A DNA stretch of 64,000 nt from Saccharopolyspora aridisoli (lineage in GTDB: Bacteria; Actinomycetota; Actinomycetes; Mycobacteriales; Pseudonocardiaceae). Where the stretch lies: contig NZ_SMKV01000001.1 in the NCBI RefSeq assembly GCF_004348445.1, positions 248,001 to 312,000 on the forward strand. The letters run 5' to 3'. Of the stretch, positions 63,911 to 64,000 are shown piece by piece. The notes under the pieces are model-generated. The model was not told the DNA's origin and did not search any database. It saw only the letters and a program-made list of their open reading frames with translations. Each line of letters begins with the position of its first letter. Position 1 is the stretch's first letter. A program made the position numbers and the translations under genes.

Positions 63911-64000
63911 TGACTTCCTCGGCGCGGTGTCCGGCCCGGTGCGGCAGCGGGGGATCGGGGTGATCGCCCCGTTCGACCTGGCGCTGGATCGCGAGCTGTG
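63900..64000 (+). CDS. Asp/Glu racemase superfamily protein, maleate isomerase/arylmalonate decarboxylase-like (3' end outside window)
   Basis: Only the first 33 residues are visible: MPLDDFLGAVSGPVRQRGIG followed by VIAPFDLALDREL. The stretch RxGIGVIAPFDLALDREL is characteristic of the N-terminal strand of maleate cis-trans isomerase and related proteins, in which a later Cys pair is catalytic; that region lies outside the window. The start overlaps DUF3830 by 11 bases. Confidence 0.65.
   Translation, partial: MPLDDFLGAVSGPVRQRGIGVIAPFDLALDREL

Overview
The window is very G+C-rich, with frequent GTG and TTG starts, F420-type and DUF3097/DUF5313-type genes, an actinobacterial cytochrome b, an iron-sulfur type ferrochelatase and an InhA-like enoyl reductase. 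Together these point to a chromosomal segment of a non-mycobacterial actinomycete, most probably a Pseudonocardiaceae member such as Saccharopolyspora (inference from protein style; no rRNA or other marker is present). I see no tRNA, rRNA, CRISPR array, insertion sequence or prophage.

Layout. 0-14 kb: mostly single housekeeping or stress genes: a truncated unknown gene, DUF1992, DinB-fold, RNase Z, an orphan cytochrome bc1 b subunit (qcrB), a ferritin-like/CCC1 iron transporter, aldo-keto reductase, GNAT, pirin, quinone-oxidoreductase-like and FAH-family enzymes. Two decayed genes lie here: a winged-helix regulator (954-1447) and a YceI-type protein (5759-6166). 14.9-19.6 kb: a pyrimidine/hydantoin operon with a nitrilase-type amidohydrolase, dihydropyrimidinase, LLM flavin oxidoreductase and a uracil-type permease, facing a TetR gene. 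20.5-25 kb: a 44-residue membrane protein with a structured leader, a PmtA-like methyltransferase and aconitase. 25-31 kb: an EamA exporter and a CtpI-like P-type ATPase flanked by a repeat-rich membrane protein and a 32-residue peptide. 31.1-40.7 kb: a seven-gene nitrate assimilation operon (narK, nasA, electron-transfer subunit, nirB, nirD, nnaR-like HemD regulator, CbiX-like chelatase) with overlapping genes and a GlnR-like site upstream; mobA at 43.2 kb would supply its molybdenum cofactor.

41.8-55.7 kb follows, gene for gene in large part, the block known in Mycobacterium tuberculosis as Rv1477-Rv1488: NlpC/P60 hydrolase, MoxR ATPase, DUF58, VWA, fabG1, inhA, ferrochelatase, an Rv1486c-position gene, NfeD and SPFH. 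Aconitase (Rv1475c in M. tuberculosis) lies about 17 kb away here, separated by the ATPase, nitrate and sirtuin genes.

56.2-64 kb is the most likely undescribed system: a GntR/FCD regulator divergent from an MFS transporter and an unusual aldehyde dehydrogenase, then an AraC regulator, an amidase, a D-2-hydroxyacid dehydrogenase, a DUF3830 protein and the start of an Asp/Glu-racemase/maleate-isomerase-type gene. A consensus promoter (TTGACA-N16-TAGGAT) overlapped by a 16-bp operator precedes DUF3830. The dehydrogenase keeps its nucleophilic Cys but has lost the usual Asn and Glu. The substrate is unknown.
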